A DNA stretch of 64,000 bases from contig CALWGZ010000002.1 of assembly GCA_944380285.1 (NCBI GenBank), positions 124,001 to 188,000 of the forward strand, given 5' to 3'. The notes beneath the pieces are model-generated. The model was not told where the DNA came from, did no database searches, and saw only the letters and a program-made list of their open reading frames with translations. The translations under genes were made by a program, and so were the position numbers. Source of the DNA: an uncultured Christensenellaceae bacterium (GTDB taxonomy: Bacteria; Bacillota; Clostridia; Christensenellales; UBA3700). This document shows positions 11,065 to 20,507 of the stretch, piece after piece (the stretch's first letter is position 1; each line of letters starts with the position of its first letter).

Positions 11065-11795
11065 AACTCACCTATGCATTTGTCCGCGAACTCCTGCAAT
11101 TGCGCAAGCCTGTCCTTTGACAGCGCGGGCGTATCTTTGAGGGGATTGTCGATCCCCATCCTTTCGTACTTCGAAAACCCCATCGTATGGAACGCGAGCA
11201 GCTGCCACCGCCTCACGCACTTGTACCGCTTGACGATCGCCGCATACTTTTCGATCTCTTCCTCGCTGTCGTTGATCCCGGGAACGACGACGGTGCGGAG
11301 CCAGACGCATGCTCCCCTCTCCTCGAGGAAGTCGAGCGTGTTCATCACCGCGCGGAAGTCGCCGCGGCAATATCTGCGATAGCCCTCTTCGTCGTGAAAT
11401 TTGAGGTCGAGGATGACCATGTCGGCAGACGCGAGGGCGCGCCTCACGCTGTCGGTGAGAGGCACGCCGCCGCAGGTGTCCAGCGCGACATCGATGCCCC
11501 TCTCGTGCAGTCTGTCCGTCAATTCGCAGGCAAACTCGCTCTGGGTGAGGACTTCACCGCCGCTGAGCGTCACGCCGCCTTCCTTGCCGAAATAGGGCTT
11601 GTAGCGCGCGATCTTGGCGGCAAGCTCGTCCGCGGTCGGATGCAACGTCCCTTCGCCCTCCCAAGTGTCGGGGTTGTGGCAATAGGCGCAGCGAAAGGGG
11701 CAGCCCATAAAAAAGACCTCGTAGCGTATCCCCTTTCCGTCGAGGGCGGCGAGGCTCTCGACGGAATGGATGTTGCCCCTGCGAGGTCCGTTCAT
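11061..11795 (-). CDS. pflA: pyruvate formate-lyase activating enzyme
   Basis: A 244-residue radical-SAM enzyme that installs the glycyl radical on PflB. The CxxxCxxC cluster motif is seen as CPFRCAYCHNP around residues 31-41, followed by the SAM-binding GGEVLTQ and the later strand DTCGG. Length matches the family (about 245). Its ATG shares a base with the pflB stop (TGATG), giving tight coupling. The upstream in-frame extension runs into pflB and is rejected. Confidence 0.95.
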   Translation of the reverse strand: MNGPRRGNIHSVESLAALDGKGIRYEVFFMGCPFRCAYCHNPDTWEGEGTLHPTADELAAKIARYKPYFGKEGGVTLSGGEVLTQSEFACELTDRLHERGIDVALDTCGGVPLTDSVRRALASADMVILDLKFHDEEGYRRYCRGDFRAVMNTLDFLEERGACVWLRTVVVPGINDSEEEIEKYAAIVKRYKCVRRWQLLAFHTMGFSKYERMGIDNPLKDTPALSKDRLAQLQEFADKCIGEL

Positions 11796-14020
11796 CAGAA
11801 CTTTTCGTGGAAGGTGCGGTTGATGACTTCCTGTTGCTGATTCTTGTTCAGCTTGTTGAAGTTGACCGCATAGCCGCTCACTCTGATCGTCAGGTTGGGA
11901 TAGAGCGTCGGGTCGTTCATCGCGTCGATGAGCTTTTGTCTGTTGAGCACGTTGACGTTGAGGTGGTGCGCGTCTTGGATGAAGTAGCCGTCCAGCATCG
12001 CGGTCAGCTTGCTCACTCTGTCGTCCTCGTTCTCGCCGAGGGTGTCGGGCGTGATCGAGAAGGTGTTGGAGATGCCGTCGCGGCAGCAGCTGTACGGCAG
12101 CTTTGCGACCGAGTTGAGAGACGCGAGCGCGCCCTCGCAATCTCTGCCGTGCATCGGGTTTGCGCCGGGAGCGAACGGCTCGCCGCGCTTACGGCCGTCG
12201 GGCGTAGAGCCCGTCTTCTTGCCGTAGACGACGTTGGATGTGATCGTCAAAATGGACAGCGTGTGCTTTGCATGGCGATAGGTCGGCGTCTTTTTGAGCT
12301 CTTCGAAGAAGCTCTCGACGATCCACTTCGCGATGCTGTCGACCCTGTCGTCGTCGTTGCCGTATTTGGGGAAGTCGCCCTCCGTCTTGAAGTCGGTGAT
12401 CAATCCCCTCTCGTCCTTGATCGCGGTGACCTTGGCGTATTTGATCGCGCTGAGGCTGTCCGCAAGCACGCTGAGCCCGCAGATGCCGAACGCCATCAGC
12501 CTGTCGACGTCTGTGTCGTGGAGGCTCATCATCAGGCGCTCGTACGCATATTTGTCGTGCATATAGTGGATGACGTTGAGCGTGTTGACATACAGCTTTG
12601 CCATCCAGCTCATATATTGCTTGTACGCTTCGAGCACTTTGTGGTAGTCGAGCACGCCCTCGTCGAACACGGGACCTTCGGGCGCGACCTGGATGCCGTA
12701 GATCTCGTCCTTGCCGCCGTTGAGCGCCATCAGGAGGACTTTGGCGAGGTTGCATCTCGCGCCGAAGAACTGCATCTGCTTACCCACTCTCATCGCGGAG
12801 ACGCAGCAAGCGATCGCATAGTCGTCGCCGTAGATCGGGCGCATGACGTCGTCGTTCTCGTATTGAATGGAGTCGGTGTCGATCGAGACCTTCGCGCAGA
12901 AGTCCTTGAATCCCTGCGGCAGGCTCTGAGCCCACAGAATGGTGATGTTGGGCTCGGCGCTGCTGCCGAGGTTGTAGAGCGTTTGAAGGATGCGGAAGGA
13001 CGTCTTGGTGACCATCGATCTGCCGTCCTCGCAGACGCCGCCCTCGGACGTCGTCACCCATGTCGGATCGCCGGCGAACAGGTCGTTGTACTCGGGCGTG
13101 CGCAGGTGGCGCACAAGGCGCAATTTGACGACGAGGTCGTCGATGATCTCCTGCGCGGCGGACTCGTCCAAAAGCCCCGCCTTGATGTCTCTCTCGAAAT
13201 AGATGTCGAGGAAGGTCGTGATCCTGCCTATGGAATTTGCCGCGCCGTTCTGTTCCTTGACCGCGCCGAGATAGCCGAAATACAGCCACTGCACCGCCTC
13301 TTTGGCGTTGCGCGCCGGGCGGGAGATATCGCAGCCGTACTGCGCCGCCATCGTCTTGAGCTGTTCCATGAAGTCGAGCTGTTTGGACAACTCTTCGAGC
13401 TGGCGGATGTTCTCCTCGCTCATGTCCTTCATGCCGTATTCGCGCTTGTCGCGCTTTTTGCACTCGATCAGATAGTCCATGCCGTACAGCGCGATGCGGC
13501 GGTAGTCGCCTATGATCCTGCCGCGGGCATAGGCGTCGGGCAGACCGGTGATCACGCCGACGTGACGCGCGGCGCGCATCTCCTCGGTGTAGACCCTGAA
13601 CACGCCGTCGTTGTGCGTCGTGCGATATTTGAACTCCGTCCTGACCTTGTCGGACATCTTGTAGCCGTATGCGTCGCACGCCTTCTCGCACATCCTGATG
13701 CCGGCGAAGGGATTGACCGCTCTCTTGAGCGGCGCGTCCGTCTGCAAGCCGACGATGATGTCGAGGTCCTTGTCGACATAGCCGGGGGCGTAGGTCAGGA
13801 TGGACGACACGTTTTCGGTGTCGACGTCAAGCACGCCCTTTTTCGCCTCCTCGACGAGCAAAGCGTTGAGCTTGGCGGAAATTTTCTTTGTCCTTTCGGT
13901 CGCTCCTTTGAGGAACGCCGCGTCTCCGTCGTAGGGGGTGTAGTTGGAGACAATGAAGTCTCTGACGTCGATCGAGTCGCACCACTTGCCCTCGCGGAAG
14001 CCCTGCCATTCTTCTCTCAT
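11795..14020 (-). CDS. pflB: formate C-acetyltransferase (pyruvate formate-lyase)
   Basis: A 741-residue glycyl-radical enzyme turning pyruvate and CoA into acetyl-CoA and formate without oxygen. The adjacent catalytic cysteines are Cys405-Cys406 in IACCVSAM, and the radical glycine is Gly716 in RVSGYAVNF, both where the family expects them. The start at 14020 has AAGGAG six bases upstream; earlier in-frame starts lie close by but are less well placed. First gene of pflB-pflA-C_GCAxxG. The upstream region holds a sigma-A promoter and two striking dyads, the nearer of which resembles an NrdR box. Confidence 0.96.
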   Translation of the reverse strand: MREEWQGFREGKWCDSIDVRDFIVSNYTPYDGDAAFLKGATERTKKISAKLNALLVEEAKKGVLDVDTENVSSILTYAPGYVDKDLDIIVGLQTDAPLKRAVNPFAGIRMCEKACDAYGYKMSDKVRTEFKYRTTHNDGVFRVYTEEMRAARHVGVITGLPDAYARGRIIGDYRRIALYGMDYLIECKKRDKREYGMKDMSEENIRQLEELSKQLDFMEQLKTMAAQYGCDISRPARNAKEAVQWLYFGYLGAVKEQNGAANSIGRITTFLDIYFERDIKAGLLDESAAQEIIDDLVVKLRLVRHLRTPEYNDLFAGDPTWVTTSEGGVCEDGRSMVTKTSFRILQTLYNLGSSAEPNITILWAQSLPQGFKDFCAKVSIDTDSIQYENDDVMRPIYGDDYAIACCVSAMRVGKQMQFFGARCNLAKVLLMALNGGKDEIYGIQVAPEGPVFDEGVLDYHKVLEAYKQYMSWMAKLYVNTLNVIHYMHDKYAYERLMMSLHDTDVDRLMAFGICGLSVLADSLSAIKYAKVTAIKDERGLITDFKTEGDFPKYGNDDDRVDSIAKWIVESFFEELKKTPTYRHAKHTLSILTITSNVVYGKKTGSTPDGRKRGEPFAPGANPMHGRDCEGALASLNSVAKLPYSCCRDGISNTFSITPDTLGENEDDRVSKLTAMLDGYFIQDAHHLNVNVLNRQKLIDAMNDPTLYPNLTIRVSGYAVNFNKLNKNQQQEVINRTFHEKF

Positions 14021-14165
14021 AAACATCTCCTTTCCGAAGCAATAAAATACCGCCTCGGCAAAAATTTTTCTGTTGCCCAGACGGTCGACCTGCTCACCGC
14101 GAACTCCACCATGGTAAACCATGTCAAACCGTCAGTCGCACGCGGCTCTCGTATATTGCACTATT

Positions 14166-14194
14166 ATGATAGCACAGCCGCGCGCAAAAAGCAA
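14166..14194 (-). promoter_or_regulatory. likely promoter of pflB operon
   Basis: Minus strand TTGCTT (14189-14194), 17-base spacer, TATCAT (14166-14171). The leader to the ATG is about 140 bases and has no recognised riboswitch. Confidence 0.55.
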
Positions 14195-14223
14195 CGCCTT
14201 TTGAGCACAATTTTGAAAAAGTT

Positions 14224-14273
14224 CACCACTATATATTGTGGTGTAAAAAATGCAAAATGTTGCATTTGCAACA
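14224..14273. promoter_or_regulatory. paired dyads upstream of pflB, one NrdR-box-like
   Basis: CACCAC-tatatatt-GTGGTG (14224-14243) contains CCACTATATATTGTGG, close to the published NrdR box (acaCwAtATaTwGtgt). A second perfect 7-2-7 palindrome, TGTTGCA-tt-TGCAACA (14258-14273), has its centre 32 bp away, three helical turns. Both lie upstream of the pflB -35. The stretch 14021-14354 otherwise holds only the promoter and a terminator. Confidence 0.5.
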
Positions 14274-14306
14274 ACGAATTTGGCGACGCGCCGCGTCTCA
14301 ACAATG

Positions 14307-14338
14307 AAAAAAGGACCGAGCTCACTCGGTCCTTTTTT
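14307..14338. terminator. terminator after the HU gene
   Basis: Stem AAGGACCGAG-ctca-CTCGGTCCTT (14311-14334) flanked by A's and T's on both sides, so it can work on either strand. It lies 17 bases past the HU stop. Confidence 0.85.
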
Positions 14339-14354
14339 CGTGTTTGTTACAAAC

Positions 14355-14624
14355 TCAGACGCTCTCTTTAAGAGCCTTGCTCGCCTTGAAGGCGACCGTC
14401 TTGCTCGCAGCGATGGTGATAGCCTCGCCGGTAGCGGGATTGCGGCCCTCTCTGGCGGCTCTCTCCTTGACCTCGAAGTTACCGAAGCCCGCGATAGCAA
14501 CCTTGTCGCCCGCCTTGAGTGCGCCGGCAACCGCATCGATCATCGCGTTGACGGTAGCATCCGCAACACTCTTGGCAACGCCGGCTTTCTCGGCGACTGC
14601 AGCGATCAATTCGCTCTTGTTCAT
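14355..14624 (-). CDS. HU family DNA-binding protein
   Basis: An 89-residue nucleoid protein of the usual length. The N-terminal helices MNKSELIAAVAEKAG and the beta-arm region with GRNPATGE, which carries the DNA-intercalating proline, are intact, as is FGNFEVKERAARE. It bends and compacts DNA as a homodimer. GAGGAGG lies eight bases before the ATG. A weak TAAAAT sits between it and the upstream GNAT gene, so it may be transcribed separately from the arg operon as well as by read-through. Confidence 0.96.
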   Translation of the reverse strand: MNKSELIAAVAEKAGVAKSVADATVNAMIDAVAGALKAGDKVAIAGFGNFEVKERAAREGRNPATGEAITIAASKTVAFKASKALKESV

Positions 14625-14657
14625 AACATTTCCTCCTCGGGCACATGCCCTATTGCT

Positions 14658-15329
14658 TTATTTTAAGCCCTTCCGGCTTAGTCTCGAAAAGACGATCTCG
14701 TCCCCGTCCAGCGCCGTGCCGAGCATCCCCTGCGCGAGCGCCTGTTTGACGGCGTCCGATTTCCTTACATTTATTCTATCACATTCTTGAGCAAATTCAA
14801 AGGATTTTTCGAATTTTTTCAACAAATACAGGAAAATATACCTAAAATTTAGCTCAAACAGCCCCGCGACGACGAAATTTTGCCCCAAAAAGGTGTTGAG
14901 GCTGGCAAGATTCTCGATATGGACGACTCCGCACAGGTCGATTTTGAGCTCGTTCGCCCTCTCCGTGACCGCCTTCATCAAGGTTTTTCCCAGCCCTTTT
15001 CCGCGATATGCGCCGTCGACCATCAGTCCGCTCGCCTCATAGCAGGCGTCGACGTCGACCGCGCCGTTCGTACTTTTGCGGATGACGTCGGCAAGTTCTT
15101 TTGCATACTCCTCGTCGAGGTCGATGTTGAACGTGCCGACCAGCTTACCTCGGTCGCGCACGCCGAACGCCTCGCCGCCTTCCATCACCGCTTTGAGCTG
15201 TTCGTCGGTATAGGGATAAAAGAACGTTTTGCGGCGCAACGCCTTCCTGCTTCTTGTCAGGAAGGCGTGCTCCTCTTCGTAATCTCCGCCGGTCAGTTTG
15301 ACGACCTCGAAGTTCACATTCTCTTTCAT
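14658..15329 (-). CDS. GNAT-family N-acetyltransferase
   Basis: A 223-residue protein. The acetyl-CoA binding loop is seen as YRGKGLGKTLM around residues 113-123, preceded by the beta strand ASGLMVDG, the core of the GNAT fold. The acceptor is unknown. Its ATG overlaps the argF stop (ATGA), making it the last gene of the arginine operon. An N-acetylglutamate synthase role is possible from context, but ArgJ already supplies that step, so this stays open. Confidence 0.78.
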   Translation of the reverse strand: MKENVNFEVVKLTGGDYEEEHAFLTRSRKALRRKTFFYPYTDEQLKAVMEGGEAFGVRDRGKLVGTFNIDLDEEYAKELADVIRKSTNGAVDVDACYEASGLMVDGAYRGKGLGKTLMKAVTERANELKIDLCGVVHIENLASLNTFLGQNFVVAGLFELNFRYIFLYLLKKFEKSFEFAQECDRINVRKSDAVKQALAQGMLGTALDGDEIVFSRLSRKGLK

Positions 15330-16231
15330 TGCGCGAGCAATTTGACCAGCACCGCCTTTTGGGCGTGCAGTCTGTTCTCCGCCTCGTCGAAGATCTCGGG
15401 GTGGGACTCGATGACCTCGTCCGAGATCTCCTCTCCCCTGTGCGCCGGCAGGCAGTGCAGCACCATCGCGTCGCCCTTGGCGCACTTCATCAGCTCGCCG
15501 TCCACGCAATAGCCGGCGAACGCCTTGCGGCGGATCTCCGCCTCTTTTTCCTGACCCATCGACGCCCAGACGTCGGTATAGACTACGTCCGCGTCCTCCG
15601 CCGCCTCTTTGGGCGACGCGGTCAGCTTGAATTTGTCGCCGTACTTGGCGGCAAAGTCGAGCACCGTCTTGTCAGGGTGATAGCCGTCGGGGCAGGCGAC
15701 AGACACCTGCATGCCCATCGTCAGGCAGCCGACGATCAGCGAGTTCGCCATGTTGTTGCCGTCGCCGACATAGCAGAATTTGAGCGAGTCGAACGCGCCC
15801 TTTTGTTCGCGTATCGTCATCAGGTCGGCGAGGACTTGGCAGGGATGCGCATAGTCGGTCAAGCCGTTGATGATGGGGATGCTGCCGTATTTGGCGAGGT
15901 CTTCGGGGTCGCTCTGCTTGAAGGTGCGGATCATGATGCCGTCGAGATAGCGCGAAAGCACGCGTGCGGTATCCTTGATCGGCTCGCCTCTGCCGATCTG
16001 CAAGTCGGACGACGAGAGGAAGAGCGCCTCTCCGCCCAGCTGATACATTCCCACTTCAAAGGACACGCGCGTGCGCGTCGACGCCTTTTGGAAGATCATG
16101 CCGAGCGTCTTGCCGGCGAGCACATGGTGGGTGATATTGTGCTGTTTTTCGTATTTGAGTTGGTCGGCGAGGTTGAGGATGGACATGATGTCCTTGCCGT
16201 CAAGGTCCGCCATTTTGAGCAGATGTTTCAT
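15326..16231 (-). CDS. argF: ornithine carbamoyltransferase
   Basis: A 301-residue cytosolic enzyme that joins carbamoyl phosphate to ornithine to give citrulline. The carbamoyl-phosphate loop STRTRVSFE, HPCQVLADL and the ornithine-side HCLPAHRGEE are all intact. Length fits the anabolic enzyme (about 300-310). It lies nine bases after argD and overlaps the GNAT gene by four bases. No carAB genes are in the window, so carbamoyl phosphate must come from elsewhere. Confidence 0.96.
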   Translation of the reverse strand: MKHLLKMADLDGKDIMSILNLADQLKYEKQHNITHHVLAGKTLGMIFQKASTRTRVSFEVGMYQLGGEALFLSSSDLQIGRGEPIKDTARVLSRYLDGIMIRTFKQSDPEDLAKYGSIPIINGLTDYAHPCQVLADLMTIREQKGAFDSLKFCYVGDGNNMANSLIVGCLTMGMQVSVACPDGYHPDKTVLDFAAKYGDKFKLTASPKEAAEDADVVYTDVWASMGQEKEAEIRRKAFAGYCVDGELMKCAKGDAMVLHCLPAHRGEEISDEVIESHPEIFDEAENRLHAQKAVLVKLLAQ

Positions 16232-16240
16232 ATTTTCACC

Positions 16241-17404
16241 TCAGTCTTTGAGTATCGAAGTCAGGATATCCATGCCCTTTTCGAGCGCGGCGTCGTCTAT
16301 CGTCAGCGGGGGCAGCAGCCTCACTCTGTCCTTTGCGGTCAGCACGAGCAGCCCCTTTGCGAGCGCCTGTTTCGCGATGTCCGCCGCCTTTTTGGTCTCG
16401 GGCAAGATGCCGACCATCATCCCGAGTCCGCTCACCGCCTTGACTCCGGGGCATCCGTCAAGCCTTGAGCGGATATATTCTCCCTTGCGTGCCACGTCGG
16501 CGAGCAGTTTGTCGTCCAGCCTGTCGACGACGACGTTCGCACCGGCGCAGACGACGGGGTTGCCGCCGAACGTGCTGCCGTGCATACCGGCGCCGAGCGT
16601 ATTCGCGACCTTTTCACCGGCGAGCACCGCGCCGATCGGCAAGCCGCCCCCGAGGCCCTTCGCGAGCGTGGTGATGTCGGGCAGAATGCCGAAGTGTTGC
16701 GACGCGAGCAGCTTGCCCGTCCTGCCCATGCCCGTCTGCACCTCGTCGGCGACGAACAGCACGTCGCGCGCGCGGCACATCTCGTACGCCTCGGCGACGA
16801 AATTCGCGTCCAGAGCGACGACGCCGCCCTCTCCCTGCACGAACTCGACGACGAGCGCGCACGCGCCTTCAAGCGCGTTTGAGAGCGCGTAGAGGTCGCC
16901 TGCGGGCACATGTTCGAAGCCGCCGGTGAACGGGAAGAACCATTTGTGGTAACCGTCCTGTCCGGTCGCGGACAGAGTGCTTATCGTCCTGCCGTGGAAG
17001 GAGTTGACGAGGGTGACGACCTTGGACCTGCCGTCGCCGTACTTGTCGTATGAGTATTTGCGCGCGAGCTTGATCGCGCCCTCGTTCGCCTCCGCGCCCG
17101 AGTTGCCGAAGAACACCTTGGCGTAGCCGGTGCGCGCGCACAGCTTTTGCGCGAGGAGCGCACACGGTTCGGTATAGTAGAGGTTGGAGGTGTGATTGAG
17201 TTTGTGCGCCTGCGCGGACACCGCGTCCGCCCATTCGTCGTCGCACCACCCGAGGCAATTGACCCCTATGCCCGACGTAAAGTCGACATATTCGTTCCCC
17301 TTTTCGTCGCGGCAGATCGCGCCCTTGCCGCTTTCGATCAGCAGGTCGAAGCGCGCATAGGTGTTCATCACATATTGCCTGTCCGTCGATTTGATGTCTT
17401 TCAT
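16241..17404 (-). CDS. argD: acetylornithine aminotransferase
   Basis: A 387-residue class-III PLP aminotransferase converting N-acetylglutamate semialdehyde to N-acetylornithine. The motifs NSGAEANEGAIKLAR, FHGRT, the PLP-phosphate Asp in VADEVQTG and the Schiff-base Lys in TTLAKGLGGG are present. One base separates it from argB, in keeping with a single compact operon. Confidence 0.95.
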   Translation of the reverse strand: MKDIKSTDRQYVMNTYARFDLLIESGKGAICRDEKGNEYVDFTSGIGVNCLGWCDDEWADAVSAQAHKLNHTSNLYYTEPCALLAQKLCARTGYAKVFFGNSGAEANEGAIKLARKYSYDKYGDGRSKVVTLVNSFHGRTISTLSATGQDGYHKWFFPFTGGFEHVPAGDLYALSNALEGACALVVEFVQGEGGVVALDANFVAEAYEMCRARDVLFVADEVQTGMGRTGKLLASQHFGILPDITTLAKGLGGGLPIGAVLAGEKVANTLGAGMHGSTFGGNPVVCAGANVVVDRLDDKLLADVARKGEYIRSRLDGCPGVKAVSGLGMMVGILPETKKAADIAKQALAKGLLVLTAKDRVRLLPPLTIDDAALEKGMDILTSILKD

Positions 17405-17405
17405 A

Positions 17406-18257
17406 TCACTTGAACAGAGTGCCGACGCCCTCGTTGGTCAGCATCTCGATGAGAATGGAGTGCGGTATGCGCCCGTCGATGATGATGGACTGTTTGACGC
17501 CGCGGCGCACCGCCTCGACGCAGCAGTCGACCTTGGGGATCATGCCGCCGCTTATGATGCCCTTGCGTTTGAGCGAGGGGACGTCCGAGACGTACACTTC
17601 GCCGATCAGGGTATCCTCGTCGTCCTTGTCCATCAACAGCCCGCGAATGTCGGTCATCAGCACGAGGTTTTCAGCGCCCATTGCCGCCGCGATACGCGCC
17701 GCCGCGGTGTCGGCGTTGACGTTGTAGACGTTGCCTTCGCCGTCCGTGCCCACGGTCGCGACGACGGGGATATATCCGCCTGCGAGCGCGTCCTCGATGG
17801 GACCGGCGTCTACGTCGACGACGTCGCCGACAAAGCCCAGATCCACCTCGCCCTTATGCTTTTCGCATTTGAGCATGCCGCCGTCTATCCCGGACAGCCC
17901 GAGCGCCTTGCCTCCGCTTTCGCCAAGCATCATCACGAGGTTTTTGTTGATCTTACCGGCAAGGACCATCTGCACGATCTCGGCGGTCTCGCCGTCGGTA
18001 TAGCGCAGTCCGCCGACGAACTCCGACTTCTTGCCGACGCGTTTGAGCATCTCCGAGATCTCGGGGCCGCCGCCGTGGACGAGCACGACCTTGACGCCGA
18101 TCAGCGACAGCATGACTATGTCGCTCATCACCGCGTGTTTGAGCTCGTCGCCGAGCATCGCGTTGCCGCCGTACTTGATGACGACGACCTTGCCGTTGTA
18201 TTTCCTGATGTTGGGAAGCGCGTCGCTGAGCACGCGCGCCTTGCTTGCGATATCCAT
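17406..18257 (-). CDS. argB: acetylglutamate kinase
   Basis: A 283-residue amino-acid kinase phosphorylating N-acetylglutamate. The glycine-rich GGNAM and LVHGGGPEI loops, the substrate segment FVGGLRYTD and the late nucleotide element TDIRGLL are seen. The N-terminal helix (residues 1-20) resembles that of hexameric, arginine-feedback-inhibited forms, but sensitivity cannot be settled by eye. Spacing to argJ is two bases. Confidence 0.95.
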   Translation of the reverse strand: MDIASKARVLSDALPNIRKYNGKVVVIKYGGNAMLGDELKHAVMSDIVMLSLIGVKVVLVHGGGPEISEMLKRVGKKSEFVGGLRYTDGETAEIVQMVLAGKINKNLVMMLGESGGKALGLSGIDGGMLKCEKHKGEVDLGFVGDVVDVDAGPIEDALAGGYIPVVATVGTDGEGNVYNVNADTAAARIAAAMGAENLVLMTDIRGLLMDKDDEDTLIGEVYVSDVPSLKRKGIISGGMIPKVDCCVEAVRRGVKQSIIIDGRIPHSILIEMLTNEGVGTLFK

Positions 18258-18259
18258 GT

Positions 18260-19474
18260 TTACGTCCTGTAATCTGCGTTTATCTTGACATAGTCATAGG
18301 TGAGGTCGCATCCCCACGCGGTCGCCGACGCACCGCCGTCGCCGCATGTCACGTCGATCGTGACCTCGTCTTCGGACAGCACTTTCTTTGCCTCGTCCTC
18401 CGAAAATTCCACGCCGTTGCCGCCCTCGCAGACGGTGACCGAGCCGGCGCGCGAACACAATTTGACACCCACCTTGGTGATGTCGCAGACGGCGTCGGCA
18501 TAGCCGATCGCGCACAATATGCGTCCCCAATTGGCGTCCGCGGCAAACATCGCTGCTTTGAGCAGCGAACTGCATACGACGCTCTTGGCGATCGCCTTTG
18601 CGGACTTGACGTCCGCGCCGCCTTGCACCTTGCACTCGACCAGCCTCGTCGCGCCCTCGCCGTCCTTTGCGATCGCACGCGACACGCGCGTCATCACCGC
18701 AAGCAGCGCCGTCTTGAACATCTCGTAATCGGCTCCCTTCGCGTCGATGGGCGCATTTTCCGCCGCGCCGTTGGCGACGATCATCGCCATGTCGTTGGTC
18801 GAACTGTCGCCGTCGATACTGACCATGTTGAGAGTGTCGTCGATGACCTCTTTGAGCGCCTCTGCGAGCATCTCGGGCACGATCGCGGCGTCGGAAGTGA
18901 CAAAACAAAGCAGCGTCGCCATATTGGGATGGATCATGCCGCTGCCCTTGGCGATCGCGCCTATGCGGCAGGTCTTGCCGCCAAGTTCGAACTCGCAGGC
19001 GAACTCCTTCTTCACCGTATCTGTGGTCATGATCGCCTCGGCGGCGTCCGAACTGCCGTCCGCTTTGAGCGCTTTGACCAGCGCGGGCATCGCGGCGTCG
19101 ATGGGCTCGATGGGCAGGATCTGCCCGATCACGCCCGTCGAAGCGACGATGACGTCGTTCTCGTCAATGCCCGAATCGCGCATGACGAGGCGGCACATTT
19201 GCTCCGCCTTTTGCACGCCGTCGGCGTTGCAGGTATTGGCGTTGCCGCTGTTGCAGACTATCGCACGCGCGTAACCGTCGGCGATATGCGCCTTGGTGAC
19301 TGCGATAGGCGCGCCCTTGACCTTGTTGCGCGTATAGACGCCGGCAGCCGCCGCGCGGCGGTCGCTGACGATGAGCGCGAGGTCGCGCTTGCTCTTGTTC
19401 TTTCTGATCCCGCAATGCACGCCCGCGGCTTTGAAGCCCTGCGGCGCGCACACGCCTCCCGTGATTTCCTTCAT
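18260..19474 (-). CDS. argJ: bifunctional glutamate N-acetyltransferase / amino-acid acetyltransferase
   Basis: A 404-residue enzyme that moves the acetyl group from N-acetylornithine back to glutamate, closing the cyclic arginine pathway. The self-cleavage site is conserved as KGSGMIHPNMATLL, with the Thr that becomes the nucleophile of the beta chain. The N-terminal GVCAPQGFKAAGVHCG also matches the family. Its presence explains why argA and argE are not needed here. One base separates it from argC. Confidence 0.95.
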   Translation of the reverse strand: MKEITGGVCAPQGFKAAGVHCGIRKNKSKRDLALIVSDRRAAAAGVYTRNKVKGAPIAVTKAHIADGYARAIVCNSGNANTCNADGVQKAEQMCRLVMRDSGIDENDVIVASTGVIGQILPIEPIDAAMPALVKALKADGSSDAAEAIMTTDTVKKEFACEFELGGKTCRIGAIAKGSGMIHPNMATLLCFVTSDAAIVPEMLAEALKEVIDDTLNMVSIDGDSSTNDMAMIVANGAAENAPIDAKGADYEMFKTALLAVMTRVSRAIAKDGEGATRLVECKVQGGADVKSAKAIAKSVVCSSLLKAAMFAADANWGRILCAIGYADAVCDITKVGVKLCSRAGSVTVCEGGNGVEFSEDEAKKVLSEDEVTIDVTCGDGGASATAWGCDLTYDYVKINADYRT

Positions 19475-19475
19475 C

Positions 19476-20507
19476 TCAAAACGCGGGCGGAACGAGTTCC
19501 AATCCGCTCTCCTCCTTGATGCCGAACATCAAATTCATATTCTGTATCGCCTGACCGGCGGCGCCTTTGACCATGTTGTCGATCGCGCTCGTGATCACCG
19601 CCTTGCCGGCGTGAGCGTCGACGAACACGCCTATGTCGCAGAAGTTGGACGCCTTGACGTCGCGAATGTTCGCCGCCCTGCCGAGAGGCAGCACGCGGAC
19701 GAACTTTTCGCCGCGATAGAAGTCGGCATACAGCTTGTGCAGCTCCTCGGCTGTGACGTCCGCCGTAAGATCGAAATACATCGTCGTCTCAATGCCCCTG
19801 TTGACGGGCAGGAGATGCGGCACAAAAGTCACCTTGACCTCGCTCTCCGCCAACGCGGACAGCGTCTGCTCCATCTCGGGCGTATGCCTGTGCGCCGCCG
19901 CCTTGTAGGCGGAAAACGCCTCGTTGCAATTGGGATAGTGCGTTGTGTCCGAAAGCCCTCTGCCCGAGCCTGTCACGCCCGACTTGCTGTCGACGACGAC
20001 CGAGCCGGAGACGAGTTTTGCCCTGAGCAGCGGCGCGGCGCCGAGCGCGACCGAGGTCGGATAGCACCCCGGGTTGCCTATGATCGGCTGCCCGTTGTAG
20101 AGCGCGCGATGCAATTCGGGGATGCAATACAGCGCCTTTGCGTGCAGATCGGGGCGAAGATACGCCTTGCCGTACCACTTGTTGTACTCCTCTTCGCTGT
20201 CCAGACGGAAATCCGCGCCGAGGTCGATCAACTTCTTGCCCGCGGCGACGCACTTGCCGGCGAGGGCCTCGCTCAGTCCGTGCGGCAGAGACGCAAACAC
20301 TACGTCGCTCTTCGCGACGACCGCGTCCTCGTCTTCAAGCAATATGTCGCATACCCCGAAGAGGTTGGGATATACGTCGCTCAACTTTTTGCCTTCGAAG
20401 CTGACCGACGACGCCGCGACGAGCCGCGCCTCGGGATGAGTGCACAGCAACCTCGCGAGTTCCGCTCCGGCATAGCCGGTCGCTCCCACTATTCCTGCTT
20501 TTATCAT
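19476..20507 (-). CDS. argC: N-acetyl-gamma-glutamyl-phosphate reductase
   Basis: A 343-residue NADPH-dependent reductase making N-acetylglutamate semialdehyde. The Rossmann motif GATGYAGAEL is at residues 9-18, the catalytic Cys is in NPGCYPTSV, and the later His lies in VTFVPHLLPVNRG. The ATG overlaps the argH stop (ATGA). Confidence 0.95.
   Translation of the reverse strand: MIKAGIVGATGYAGAELARLLCTHPEARLVAASSVSFEGKKLSDVYPNLFGVCDILLEDEDAVVAKSDVVFASLPHGLSEALAGKCVAAGKKLIDLGADFRLDSEEEYNKWYGKAYLRPDLHAKALYCIPELHRALYNGQPIIGNPGCYPTSVALGAAPLLRAKLVSGSVVVDSKSGVTGSGRGLSDTTHYPNCNEAFSAYKAAAHRHTPEMEQTLSALAESEVKVTFVPHLLPVNRGIETTMYFDLTADVTAEELHKLYADFYRGEKFVRVLPLGRAANIRDVKASNFCDIGVFVDAHAGKAVITSAIDNMVKGAAGQAIQNMNLMFGIKEESGLELVPPAF

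Noticed and set aside
11807-14371. 854-codon open frame opposite pflB
   Set aside because: pflB is certain on the other strand with catalytic motifs; the frame stays open only because of third-base GC bias.
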